Source: an uncultured Selenomonas sp.
GTDB lineage: Bacteria > Bacillota > Negativicutes > Selenomonadales > Selenomonadaceae
Length of the DNA stretch: 48,607 nucleotides
Direction: 5' to 3'
Assembly: GCA_934202005.1 (NCBI GenBank)
Contig: CAKPXP010000016.1
Span: 1 to 48,607, forward strand
Below the pieces are notes generated by a model, which saw nothing but the letters and a program-made list of their open reading frames with translations, was not told where the DNA came from and searched no databases. Made by a program: the position numbers and the translations under genes. Positions 35,513 to 43,718 of the stretch are shown in pieces (the stretch's first letter is position 1; each line of letters opens with the position of its first letter).

Positions 35513-35644
35513 CAGCCGACGGGTGGCGGGCAGCGAGCGCAGCGGTTCGCCTATTCGGAGGTACGACGAGACATCATCGTATTCTCGACTCGTATTACCG
35601 ACGAGAGCGAACCGCGGAGCGAGTCGCACGCTGGCCGTCGGCTG
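35513..35644 (+). repeat. Structured repeat R, copy 2
   Basis: Outer arms CAGCCGACGG and CCGTCGGCTG; inner stem GCGGTTCGC with GCGAACCGC; conserved TATTCGGAGGTACGACGAG and CCGACGAGAGCG. Confidence 0.85.
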
Positions 35645-35696
35645 CCCGCTTCGAACTACAGCCCGCCACGAACCATCCCTACCTCGCGCCCCATCA

Positions 35697-35831
35697 GCAG
35701 CCGACGGGCGACGGACAGTGAGCGCAGCGCAGGCGCTTATTCGGAGGCACGACGAGCCATCATCACATCCCCGACCCTTATTGCCGACGAGAGCGCAGCG
35801 CGGAGCGAGTCGACGGCCGCCCGTCGGCTGC
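35697..35831 (+). repeat. Structured repeat R, copy 3
   Basis: Outer arms GCAGCCGACGGGCG and CGCCCGTCGGCTGC (14 bp, perfect), same conserved loop words as the other copies. The stretches between copies 1-3 (35407-35512 and 35645-35696) are short CCTCGAAC-type simple repeats. Confidence 0.85.
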
Positions 35832-35894
35832 CTGCCTCGAACCTCAGACAACCTCGAACCACACCGCCTCGAACCATCCCCCACTCACCAACGC

Positions 35895-35953
35895 AAAAAA
35901 ACGAGCCGACCGCCCGCACATCTCCGCGTGCAGCCGTCCGGCTCGTTCTTTTT
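35895..35953 (-). terminator. nadABC terminator
   Basis: ACGAGCCG pairs with CGGCTCGT around a loop with its own GCAC/GTGC stem; the minus strand ends in seven T, the plus strand in five. Confidence 0.8.
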
Positions 35954-35978
35954 GCGCTCGCAAGCGCCCATTTCTCCT

Positions 35979-36821
35979 CTATTTGATTCTCCCGATATCC
36001 ATGCTGATATCGAGCGCCTTCACACTATGCGTGAGCGCGCCGACCGAGATGACATCCACCCCCGCGGCGGCCGCCGCCGCGAGCGTCGTCTCATCGATGC
36101 CGCCCGACGCCTCGACCACCGCGCGGTGATCGATGACCTCGACCGCCTCGCGCATCATCTCCGGCGCCATATTATCCAGCATGATGACATCCGCGCCGCC
36201 CGCGAGCGCCTCGCGCACGCCCGCGAGATCCTCCACCTCGATCTCGATCTTCGTCATGTGGCCCGCATACGCCCGCGCCCGCGCGAGCGCCTCGCGGATG
36301 CCGCCCGCCACCTGGATATGATTATCCTTGATGAGCATCGCGTCGTACAGCCCCAGCCTGTGATTGCTACCGCCGCCCACGCGCACCGCATACTTATCGA
36401 GCAGCCGCAGCCCCGGCGTCGTCTTCCGCGTATCGACCAGCCGCGCCCCATACGGCGCCGCAATCGCCGCGAGCCGCGCCGTCCGCGTCGCGACCCCAGA
36501 CATGTGCTGGAGCAGATTCAGCGCGAGCCGCTCCCCCGTCAGCACAGCGCGCGCCGTGCCATGCACCTCTGCGATCACCGACCCCGGCGCGAGCTCATCC
36601 CCGTCCGCGAGCTTCTCCGTAAAGGAAATCCCCGGCTCCAGGATCTCGAACACCCGGCGCGCCACCGAGACGCCCGCAAGCACGCCCGTATCCTTCGCGT
36701 GCACAATGCCCGTCGCCTCCATCTCCGGCCCCACGATGGCATTCGTCGTGAGATCGCCGCTGCCGACATCCTCCTCAAGCCATGACCGCAAGTGCTCGTC
36801 CAGACCAAACATCATTTCCAT
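35979..36821 (-). CDS. nadC: Nicotinate-nucleotide pyrophosphorylase (quinolinate phosphoribosyltransferase)
   Basis: The 280-residue enzyme turns quinolinate and PRPP into nicotinate mononucleotide. It has DVGSGDLTTNAIVG near residue 18, the GERLALNLLQHMSGVATRTA helix near 95, the PRPP-site KTTPGLRLLDKYAVRVGGGS near 140, and SGGIDETTLAAAAAAGVDVI near 245. AAGGGAG precedes MEMMFGL. Its start lies 47 bp inside the end of nadB, a sign of coupled translation. Last gene of the leftward NAD operon. Confidence 0.96.
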   Translation of the reverse strand: MEMMFGLDEHLRSWLEEDVGSGDLTTNAIVGPEMEATGIVHAKDTGVLAGVSVARRVFEILEPGISFTEKLADGDELAPGSVIAEVHGTARAVLTGERLALNLLQHMSGVATRTARLAAIAAPYGARLVDTRKTTPGLRLLDKYAVRVGGGSNHRLGLYDAMLIKDNHIQVAGGIREALARARAYAGHMTKIEIEVEDLAGVREALAGGADVIMLDNMAPEMMREAVEVIDHRAVVEASGGIDETTLAAAAAAGVDVISVGALTHSVKALDISMDIGRIK

Positions 36822-38451
36822 CGCTCGTATCTCCCTTTTCCTCATCGAGTGCCACCTGCTCATCCTTCACATCGAGCACATGATGGCGCCACTTCTCACT
36901 CTTCTCCGGATAATCCATGCGGTAATGTGCCCCGCGGCTCTCCCGGCGGCGCAGCGCCGCCCGCGCGATCAGAAGATCCGCGACGAGCCGCCCGCGAAGA
37001 TCGAGCTCCTCCGCCGACTCCGCCGCATACCCCTCGCGCAGCGACGACAGCCGCGAAAGCTCCTGGATCGCCTTCAGGATGCCCGGCGCATACCGGCGGA
37101 TGCCCAGATACTGCGTCATCAGCACCTGCGTCTCCCGGTTCAGCCGCGCCGTATCCGAAAACGCCGCCTCGCGCAGCCCGTGCTCCTCGAAAAAAAGCTC
37201 CGCGCAGAACGCCGCGCGCGGCGCAGATGGCGCCGCAGCCGCCACAATATCCTCCGCCACGCGACGGCCGAACACCAGCCCCTCGAGCAACGAATTGCTC
37301 GCGAGCCGGTTCGCGCCCTGCAGCCCCGTGCACGCCGCCTCGCCGCAGGCATACAGCCCCGAAAGATTCGTGCGCCCGTGCACATCCGTATGCACACCGC
37401 CCATCATATAATGCGCCGCCGGCGCGATCGGGATGAAATCATGCTCGATATCCACGCCATACTGACGGCACGTCTCCGCGATCATCGGGAACTTCTGCGC
37501 CGCGTCACCGATCCCCGTCGCGTCGAGGAACGCGTGATCCATGCCGCCCTCCTGCATCTCCTTGAAAATGCAGCGCGCCACCACATCGCGCGGCGCGAGC
37601 TCCGCCATCGGATGATACTTCGGCATGAACCGCTCGCCCTTGCCGTTCCTCAGCACCGCGCCTGCGCCGCGCACCGCCTCCGAAATCAGGAAATTCGGGC
37701 ACCCCTCGAGCGCGAGCGCCGTCGGATGGAACTGCACGAACTCCATATCCATCACCTCGGCGCCCGCGCGCCAGGCCATCGCGAGCCCGCTGCCCGTCGC
37801 GCCCTCAGGATTCGTCGTCTTGCTGAAAAGCCGCCCCGTGCCGCCCGTCGCGAGCACCGTAGCCCGCGCGCGCAGCACCACCTTCTTCCCCGCGAGCAGC
37901 GCCACTGCGCCATAGACGCGCCCCTCATGCACGAGCAGATCCACCACATAGCAATGCTCGAGCGGCCGCACGCGCGCCTCCTTTGCTACCATCGCGTTGA
38001 GTGCGCGCGCCACCTCCGCGCCCGTCGCATCGCCATGCGCATGGACGATGCGGTGGCGGCAGTGGCACCCCTCGCGCCCGAGCGCGAGCCGCCCATCCGC
38101 CGTGCGGTCGAACTCCGCCCCGTGCGCCGCGAGCAGCCGGATATCCTCCGGCCCCTCCGTCACAACGAGCCGCGCGACATCCCGATCCGTCAGCCCGGCG
38201 CCCGCCACCAGCGTATCCTCCAGATGCAGCTCAGGATTATCATCGCTGCCGAACGACGCCGCGATACCGCCCTGCGCCTTGTTCGTATTGCTGTCAAACA
38301 AAGTATCTCGCACCGCGAGCAGCACAGACTTCCCCGCCCGCGCCAGATGCCAGGCCGCCGTCAGCCCCGCCACACCAGAGCCGATCACCAGCGCATCCGC
38401 CTCATACCGGGGCAGCCTGCGCGTATCGAAATTCATCAAATACCGTTGCAT
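36775..38451 (-). CDS. nadB: L-aspartate oxidase
   Basis: The flavoenzyme oxidises aspartate to iminoaspartate for NadA. It has the FAD-binding ALVIGSGVAGLTAAWHLARA, the NTNKAQGGIAASFGSDDNPE active-site loop, the HRIVHAHGDATGAEVARAL segment, AAHYMMGGVHTDVHGRTNLS and the GEAACTGLQGANRLASNSLL block. The C-terminal helical domain is followed by an acidic tail that overlaps nadC by 47 bp. The start is uncertain among ATGs at 38490, 38451 and 38436; AGAAG before 38451 is the best but weak site. Confidence 0.95.
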   Translation of the reverse strand: MQRYLMNFDTRRLPRYEADALVIGSGVAGLTAAWHLARAGKSVLLAVRDTLFDSNTNKAQGGIAASFGSDDNPELHLEDTLVAGAGLTDRDVARLVVTEGPEDIRLLAAHGAEFDRTADGRLALGREGCHCRHRIVHAHGDATGAEVARALNAMVAKEARVRPLEHCYVVDLLVHEGRVYGAVALLAGKKVVLRARATVLATGGTGRLFSKTTNPEGATGSGLAMAWRAGAEVMDMEFVQFHPTALALEGCPNFLISEAVRGAGAVLRNGKGERFMPKYHPMAELAPRDVVARCIFKEMQEGGMDHAFLDATGIGDAAQKFPMIAETCRQYGVDIEHDFIPIAPAAHYMMGGVHTDVHGRTNLSGLYACGEAACTGLQGANRLASNSLLEGLVFGRRVAEDIVAAAAPSAPRAAFCAELFFEEHGLREAAFSDTARLNRETQVLMTQYLGIRRYAPGILKAIQELSRLSSLREGYAAESAEELDLRGRLVADLLIARAALRRRESRGAHYRMDYPEKSEKWRHHVLDVKDEQVALDEEKGDTSDGNDVWSGRALAVMA

Positions 38452-38631
38452 TGCTTTCAGCTTCTTTCTTTCATAGGAAAAGAGTTGCATCTATATCTTT
38501 CGGCCAACACATATCGTCACACGATGTCTGCGGGCTTCTTCTTTTCTGGAGCACGATGGACGGCCCACCGCACCGATCACGACATTGCGCCACGCCCTGC
38601 AAGCCTAGTTCTCGGGAACGCAATGCGGGGA

Positions 38632-38761
38632 GGGCGGCGAGTGTCGGGCAGCGAACGCAGCGGTTCGCTTATTCGGAGGCACGACGAGCCGTCATCCCTT
38701 CTACAATTTTCATTGCCGACGAGAGCGAACCGCGGAGTGAGTCGCACGATGCTCGCCGCCC
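38632..38761 (+). repeat. Structured repeat R, copy 4, between nadA and nadB
   Basis: Outer arms GGGCGGCGAG and CTCGCCGCCC; inner stem GCGGTTCGC/GCGAACCGC; conserved TATTCGGAGGCACGACGAGC. It lies inside the NAD operon, antisense to the genes. Confidence 0.85.
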
Positions 38762-38821
38762 CGCCTCGCCACGAGCCTTCACCAGCCTCGAACCCATCCC
38801 TGCATTATCTATACAGCTCCA

Positions 38822-38856
38822 CAACGCCGGTCGCTTACGCGACTAGGCGCGCTTGC
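38822..38856 (+). repeat. GCCGGTCGC hairpin repeat (short copy)
   Basis: GCCGGTCGCTTACGCGACTAGGC and CGCTTGC match the hairpin repeats at the right end of the window (48118, 48219, 48574). It sits at the 3' end of nadA. Confidence 0.65.
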
Positions 38857-38860
38857 CTCT

Positions 38861-39784
38861 TCACGCCTGCTTCTTCTCCGGCGCAATGTGCAGCATCCTC
38901 GTGAGCGCCGTCACCGCCTTTTCCCGGATCTCCTCCGGCACCACGACGCGCGGCTCCAGCGTCTTGAGCGCGTCGCGCACCTTTTCGAGCGTCGTCTTCT
39001 TCATATTCACGCAGAGCAGATGGCGCGACGCGAGATGGAACTTTTTCCCCGGGCAGCGCTCCGCAAGCTCATAGAGTACCCCCTCCTCCGTCGCGATGAT
39101 GAAATCCTCCGCCTCGCTCTCCATCGCGTACCTCACGATACCCGTCGTGCTGCCGACATAGTCGGCGAGCGCGCGCACCGGCGGCCGGCACTCGGGATGC
39201 ATCAACACCGGCGCGCCCGGATACGCCGCGCGCGCCGCCTCGATATCCGCCTCCGTCAGCCCCATATGCGTCGGACAGCCGCCGCGCCAGCAGATCATCT
39301 GCCGCCCCGTCTGCTCCTCCGCGAACGAGCCGAGATTCCCATCCGGCAGGAACACGATCTCCCGATCCTCGGGGATCGACGCCACCACCGCCGCCGCGTT
39401 CGACGATGTGCAGCAGATATCCGCCATCGCCTTCACCGCCGCCGGCGTATTCACATACGCCACGAACACCGCATCGGGATGCGCCGCGCGCGCGCGCCGC
39501 ACCTCATCCGTCAGCGTATCCGTGAACATCCGGCACGTCGCGTCCGCCGCCGGCAGCAGCGTCACCTTCTCCGGCGAAAGGATATTCGCCGTCTCCGCCA
39601 TGAACCGCACCCCGCAGAACACGATCACCTCGGCATCCGTCCGCGCCGCCTGCCGCGACAAGCCGAACGAATCCCCCGTGAAATCCGCGATCTCCTGGAT
39701 TTCCTCCGGCTGATAAAGATGCGCCAGGATCACCGCCTTCCGCTCCCGCTTCAGACGCTCGATCTCCTCTATGATGTCTTCCAT
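38861..39784 (-). CDS. nadA: Quinolinate synthase
   Basis: The 307-residue iron-sulfur enzyme condenses iminoaspartate and dihydroxyacetone phosphate to quinolinate. Cluster cysteines are in IVFCGVRFMAET (near 57-62), the HPECRPPV block (near 200) and HLLCVNMKKTTLEKV (near 265). VAYVNTPAAVKAMADICCTS and VFLPDGNLGSFAEEQTGR are family blocks. A GGGGGAG lies before the ATG. First gene of the NAD operon, behind a promoter and an 18-bp palindrome. Confidence 0.96.
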   Translation of the reverse strand: MEDIIEEIERLKRERKAVILAHLYQPEEIQEIADFTGDSFGLSRQAARTDAEVIVFCGVRFMAETANILSPEKVTLLPAADATCRMFTDTLTDEVRRARAAHPDAVFVAYVNTPAAVKAMADICCTSSNAAAVVASIPEDREIVFLPDGNLGSFAEEQTGRQMICWRGGCPTHMGLTEADIEAARAAYPGAPVLMHPECRPPVRALADYVGSTTGIVRYAMESEAEDFIIATEEGVLYELAERCPGKKFHLASRHLLCVNMKKTTLEKVRDALKTLEPRVVVPEEIREKAVTALTRMLHIAPEKKQA

Positions 39785-39836
39785 AAAATCTCCCCCGCTA
39801 CACCGTCCACACGCGCCGCGCCATCACAGCGCCGCG

Positions 39837-39854
39837 CAGCTGTCAAGACAGCTG
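39837..39854. promoter_or_regulatory. Candidate operator of the NAD operon
   Basis: CAGCTGTC-AA-GACAGCTG, a perfect palindrome, begins 11 bases downstream of the nadA -10 box. Its place fits a repressor; NiaR, the niacin-responsive regulator of many Firmicute nad operons, is a candidate, but I cannot match its consensus with certainty. Confidence 0.6.
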
Positions 39855-39865
39855 ATAATACCCAT

Positions 39866-39894
39866 AGTATACGACCCGCCGCGGAAAAACGCAA
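39866..39894 (-). promoter_or_regulatory. nadABC promoter
   Basis: Minus-strand TTGCGT (39889-39894), 17 bases, TATACT (39866-39871). Confidence 0.65.
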
Positions 39895-40038
39895 CAAAAA
39901 AGCCGCGCATGCCGCAAGACATGCACAGCCAGACAAAACCGTCCGCACCAACGCCCGTTCCCCAGGCACAGTGCCCCAGCCCTTATGAAAAATCCCCTCA
40001 CGCCGAACCTCCAGCGTACGCTCCGGCATCCACCTCAC

Positions 40039-40053
40039 CTAAGGAAGCACTGT
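40039..40053. repeat. Single end of a core palindrome/MITE
   Basis: CTAAGGAAGCACTGT matches the left end of element C1 (42591) and stops there. The remainder of the 39895-40111 gap shows no gene. Confidence 0.45.
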
Positions 40054-40111
40054 AAAGAAAAAGCCATGTACGAACCGTACACAGCAACCGCATCGCTCGG
40101 GGCGTCCTCCG

Positions 40112-40600
40112 CTACCCGCGGATCGCCCTGCGCTTCATCACATAATTCCAAACCGTCACGACACCCGCAGCGAACAGCTTCGCCACCATATAATACACCC
40201 CGAGCCCATCGACCAGCGCCCACATCACCACCTGATTGAGCCCCAACCCCGCGACACTCGAGCCGAGGAACAACACCCGCTGCCGGTGCGACTGCTCCCC
40301 CGCCCCGCGGAACACATACGCGAGACAAAGCCAGTAATTCACCACAACCGACACAGAAAACGAAATCCCCGACGACCATAGATAAGGAACCCCGCCATAC
40401 TCCGTGCAGGCAAACAGCAGCCCATAATCCAAAAGGAAACACAGCCCGCCCACAACGCAGAACCGCGCCATCTCCCAAAGCCGCGCCCCCAAAGGCCGCC
40501 GAACCTCGCGCGCCGCCGTCAGCACTATATGGTTCTCACGCAGCTGCATCGCCATCCCCGCCTGCTCCTTCTTCAGCGCAGCCAAAATCTTCTCTTCCAT
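40112..40600 (-). CDS. GtrA-family membrane protein
   Basis: The 162-residue protein has a cytoplasmic charged start, then four membrane helices in the GtrA pattern: MARFCVVGGLCFLLDYGLLF, LWSSGISFSVSVVVNYWLCL, VLFLGSSVAGLGLNQVVMWA and VAKLFAAGVVTVWNYVMKRR. The family is thought to help flip or handle lipid-linked sugars for surface polysaccharides. GGAGG lies before MEEKILAAL. No polysaccharide genes are adjacent. Confidence 0.88.
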   Translation of the reverse strand: MEEKILAALKKEQAGMAMQLRENHIVLTAAREVRRPLGARLWEMARFCVVGGLCFLLDYGLLFACTEYGGVPYLWSSGISFSVSVVVNYWLCLAYVFRGAGEQSHRQRVLFLGSSVAGLGLNQVVMWALVDGLGVYYMVAKLFAAGVVTVWNYVMKRRAIRG

Positions 40601-40689
40601 CTTGACCTCCAAACAGCGAGAAAACTTCCGTCCAATCATCGCACCTATTATACCACACGCCACCGCGGGCACACCAGAAGTCATGGCAC

Positions 40690-40862
40690 CAAGCATCGCC
40701 GGACGCTGGCGCGTCTGGGATGCTTTGCCCCATGCCAATCATCTGCGCCCCAGGGGACGTGCTCCCCTTTTGACAGCGTGGCAGCTCGAACATCGCCGGA
40801 CGCTGGCGCGTCTGGGATGCTTGGCCCCATGCCAATCATCTGCGCCCTGCGGGCTTGATTCT
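40690..40862 (+). repeat. Two tandem copies of a GCCGGACGC hairpin repeat variant
   Basis: CATCGCCGGACGCTGGCGCG and GGATGCTT-GCCCCATGCCAATC occur at 40692 and again at 40793. The second copy ends CTGCGCCCTGCGGGCTTGATTCTTGG, which is the tail module of the other repeat families. Confidence 0.75.
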
Positions 40863-40876
40863 TGGAGGGCCATAGT

Positions 40877-40919
40877 AAAAAAAGAACCTCCGCGGGAGCG
40901 TTCACTCCCACGGAGGTCA
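40877..40919 (-). terminator. Porin gene terminator
   Basis: Minus strand: ACCTCCGTGGGAG and CTCCCGCGGAGGT pair around TGAACG (one wobble) and run into TCTTTTTTT. Confidence 0.9.
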
Positions 40920-40985
40920 ACCTATATGGATTTTATGATTTGGGGATTCATAAAAGGATAGGAAGCTAATTGATAGGAAACTAGA

Positions 40986-42323
40986 TCAGAAGAGGAAGTC
41001 GACACGGCCCCAGAGGGTCTGCGCGTCACGGTCGGACTCGATGCCCTTGCCGTTGAAGTACTTCGCAGAGGCCACGACGTTCTTGAACGGCGTGTAGTCT
41101 GCGCCGATCTCCCAGCCCTTCGCACCGACGACCTGCGCGTCCTGCGTACCGAAGATGCTCGTGTAGGTGCCGAGGTAACGGTAGCCGGCGTATGCGCCCC
41201 AGGTGTTCTTGTTCTCAGCCTGCGCGCCTTTGTAGTTGTAGAAGGCCTGCCAGCTGTGGTCGAGGTTGTCCGCTTCCGTGTTCTGCGCATAGGCGCCGGA
41301 GATGCGGCTCGTGCCGTCGAAGTTGTAGCCGAGGTTGAGAGACCAGATGTTCGCCTCGTCGCTGTCGTTCGCGCCATTCTTGTAGGCAACACCCGCGTTC
41401 AGCGTGTCGTTGCCCGTGAGGCCCTTGAAGCCGTCGCTGCTCAGGTGATAGTAGGCAGCGCCGCCGGAGAGCTTGCTCGTCGGCACATCATACTGGAGCG
41501 TGAGGCCCTCGATATCCGGCGTATCATCGCTGAACGTCCGGCTCGCATCCGTTTTCGTCGTATTTTTTGCGAGTGCGGAATCGCTGAGGTTCAGGCGGCC
41601 TGCGTAGAGGCTGGCCTTGAGATCCTTGCCGAACGTGACCTTGGCGCCGGACATCTCATCATCGAAGACGAGGCCCTGCTCCGGCGTGTAGAGGCCGAAC
41701 TTGCCGAGCTGCGTGGAGAAGTTCTTGTAGTCGCCCTGCGCATAGATGCGTTTGAGCTCGACCTTGTCGCTACCATCCTTGTCGCTGTCGCTGTCCATGT
41801 ACGTCTTCGCGTCGAGACGTGCGTTCACATGCCAGTGGTCGTTGACCTCAGCGCTCGGCTCGAGGCGGAACAGGAGCTCGTTGCTGTTCGTCTTCTCCTT
41901 GTTGCCGCTGTCCTTCGCCGTCTCGATGCGGTTGCTCTTATAGGTGTACTCCATCTTGCCGTTCCATTTCACCTTGTCGGCATTGCGCTCGAGGTTCGAG
42001 ACGCGGACACCGAGGTTATTGAGCTCATCGGAGAACTCAGCGGCGAGCTTGTCGATGAGGGCCTTGTCCTGCGCGGAGACGTCCGTCTTGGCCATGGCCT
42101 TTGCGACCATCTGCGCCATCTCATAGCGCGTGATGTTCTTGTCGCCCTGGAACGTCGAGTCGCCGTAGCCCTCGATGACGCCGTCGGCTGCGAGCTGGGA
42201 GACAGCGTCGTATGCCCAGTGATCGGCCGGAACATCGGAGAACGGATTGGCTGCCGCGAACGTCGTGGAGGCAGCGCCGACGACGATGGCCGTCGTGAGT
42301 GCGGATACGAGAGTCTTTTTCAT
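40986..42323 (-). CDS. OmpM-type outer-membrane porin with SLH domain
   Basis: The 445-residue protein has a signal peptide (MKKTLVSALTTAIVVGAAST, cut after FAA), one SLH domain (FSDVPADHWAYDAVSQLAAD to ITRYEMAQMVAKAMAK), a short coiled coil (about 85-115) and a beta-barrel of repeated aromatic strands ending in Phe (WGRVDFLF). In Negativicutes such proteins tie the outer membrane to polyamine-modified peptidoglycan and act as general porins. AAGGAGGAG precedes the ATG at 42323. A perfect -35 box (TTGACA-17-TATACT) and a 100-base leader with an AGAGGCTTG/CAAGCCTCT stem suggest a stable, abundant message. This gene is the best taxonomic marker in the window. Confidence 0.95.
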   Translation of the reverse strand: MKKTLVSALTTAIVVGAASTTFAAANPFSDVPADHWAYDAVSQLAADGVIEGYGDSTFQGDKNITRYEMAQMVAKAMAKTDVSAQDKALIDKLAAEFSDELNNLGVRVSNLERNADKVKWNGKMEYTYKSNRIETAKDSGNKEKTNSNELLFRLEPSAEVNDHWHVNARLDAKTYMDSDSDKDGSDKVELKRIYAQGDYKNFSTQLGKFGLYTPEQGLVFDDEMSGAKVTFGKDLKASLYAGRLNLSDSALAKNTTKTDASRTFSDDTPDIEGLTLQYDVPTSKLSGGAAYYHLSSDGFKGLTGNDTLNAGVAYKNGANDSDEANIWSLNLGYNFDGTSRISGAYAQNTEADNLDHSWQAFYNYKGAQAENKNTWGAYAGYRYLGTYTSIFGTQDAQVVGAKGWEIGADYTPFKNVVASAKYFNGKGIESDRDAQTLWGRVDFLF

Positions 42324-42429
42324 GATGAACTCCTCCTTCAAAACGAGAAACCATTCTGCGAGAGGCTTGTCGGATGTTTTGCAAGTTTCCATGTTTCCTT
42401 GTTGTCCCTCAAGCCTCTTGACAGTTCAC

Positions 42430-42458
42430 AGTATAACCTTTTATTTGCACTATGTCAA
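42430..42458 (-). promoter_or_regulatory. Porin promoter
   Basis: Minus-strand TTGACA (42453-42458), 17 bases, TATACT (42430-42435), in an AT-rich region with TTAAT-containing inverted repeats further upstream. Confidence 0.85.
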
Positions 42459-42590
42459 TTAACAATTTGCAATACGTCGATTAATAATTGGCGTTATAAA
42501 AATTAGCTTCCTGGAAGAAATTCCTCAAAAAGAAACAAGTTTCTCTGCGCGCCATCTCCCCTCTTGCGGAGAGACTCTGGGCATATTATA

Positions 42591-42758
42591 CTAAGGAAGC
42601 ACTGATTAATTCAGCACTCCGTCTTCACGCGTCTGCGCTGTCCTCTCGTCGTCGACAAACCTCAGCGTAGCTTCGGCTACGCCTGCGGTTTGTCTCCTAG
42701 AAAGATACAGCGCATCCACGTAAATCCGGAGCACTTCATTTAATCAGCGCTTCCCTAG
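42591..42758. mobile_element. MITE-like element C1
   Basis: 168 bp from CTAAGGAAGCACTGATTAAT to ATTTAATCAGCGCTTCCCTAG. It has the same ends as elements A and B but a different interior (CTTCACGCGTCTGCGCTGTC; GCGTAGCTTCGGCTACGC hairpin; GCATCCACGTAAATCCGGAG). It lies 29 bp upstream of the TetR gene. Confidence 0.85.
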
Positions 42759-42787
42759 AGTCAAATGAAAGGAAGCGGGAGGACGCC

Positions 42788-43456
42788 ATGAGATTCCAGC
42801 GTGCACGAAAAAAGGAGCAGATCGAAAGCCGGCGGCAGGAGATTCTCTGCGCCGCGGAGCAGCTTTTCAATGAAGGAGGGCTCGACAATGTGACATTCTC
42901 GCACATCGCCAAGCAGGTCTCCTTCACGCGGCAGACGATCTATACGTATTATCAGACGCGCGAGGAGGTGCTACTCGATCTGCTCGGCCAGCGGCTCGAG
43001 CATTTCTACCAGTCGCTCGAGGCGATGTTCCCCGGGGACGAGCTGCTCAGGCGCAGGCCGTTCTGCCAGCGGCTCGCCCATCATTTCATCGAGCACCGCG
43101 AGACGCTGCGGCTCTTCTCCCTCCGCCATACGGTGCTCGAGGAGAACGTGCGCTACGAGAACCTCGTCGCGTTCAACCGCATCATGCTGCAGGTCTTCCC
43201 GACCGTCAAGCACATCCTGCGCCGTCAGTGCCCCGCGTCGAGCGATGAGACGTTCGACACGCTCACGTTCACGCTCATCCCGTATTTCGCGAGCATCTAT
43301 CCGATTCTCGAGCCGCATCCGAACCAGCTCAAGGCCATCTGCGAGGCCATCGGCCATCTCGACAACCCGCCGACGAGCAAGGAGGTGCTCGTCGCCTCCC
43401 TCGAGCTCATGACGTCGGCGCTGACCTTCGCCGCGGACACAAATGAGAAAAATTAA
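42788..43456 (+). CDS. TetR/AcrR-family regulator
   Basis: The 222-residue protein has a TetR_N helix-turn-helix (RRQEILCAAEQLFNEGGLDN, with recognition part FTRQTIYTYYQTREEVLLDL at about 45-65) and an all-helical C-terminal ligand domain with no closer match. GGGAGG precedes the ATG. No promoter is seen between element C1 and the start, so the element may contribute one. It is divergent from the porin gene and convergent to panF; its targets are unknown. Confidence 0.88.
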   Translation: MRFQRARKKEQIESRRQEILCAAEQLFNEGGLDNVTFSHIAKQVSFTRQTIYTYYQTREEVLLDLLGQRLEHFYQSLEAMFPGDELLRRRPFCQRLAHHFIEHRETLRLFSLRHTVLEENVRYENLVAFNRIMLQVFPTVKHILRRQCPASSDETFDTLTFTLIPYFASIYPILEPHPNQLKAICEAIGHLDNPPTSKEVLVASLELMTSALTFAADTNEKN

Positions 43457-43530
43457 GGAATCACTGATTCATTCGTTACTCCATCTTCGCGCGTCTGCAC
43501 TGTCCTCTCGTCGCCCTACCATCCTCAGCG
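43453..43530. mobile_element. Truncated MITE-like element C3
   Basis: It begins at the tetR stop codon with TTAAGGAATCACTGATTCATT and continues as the left half of element C2 (CGTCTGCACTGTCCTCTCGT, CATCCTCAGCG), then breaks off at 43530. Confidence 0.75.
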
Positions 43531-43545
43531 AATAAAAAGCCAGAC

Positions 43546-43589
43546 AAAAACGCCCCAGCGGCTCGCCAAATGAGCCGCCGGGGCGTTTT
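43546..43589. terminator. Bidirectional terminator between tetR and panF
   Basis: AACGCCCCAGCGGCTC pairs with GAGCCGCCGGGGCGTT (one mismatch) with AAAAA and TTTT flanks. Confidence 0.88.
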
Positions 43590-43718
43590 GCATAGAGGAA
43601 TGATTCACCCGGCGCCCTGCCGAAAGCGGCAGCGCGCGGGCGCAGCCGCCAGAGGAAGCCCCGGGCAGCCATTTGCCGAAAGGCCGCGGCCATCCCTCAG
43701 GCGATAGGGACAGATACC

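Noticed and set aside
35288..36785. Two long plus-strand frames across the repeat R array and opposite nadC
   Set aside because: Composition is dictated by the repeats (Arg/Ser/Pro-rich) and by the antisense of nadC.
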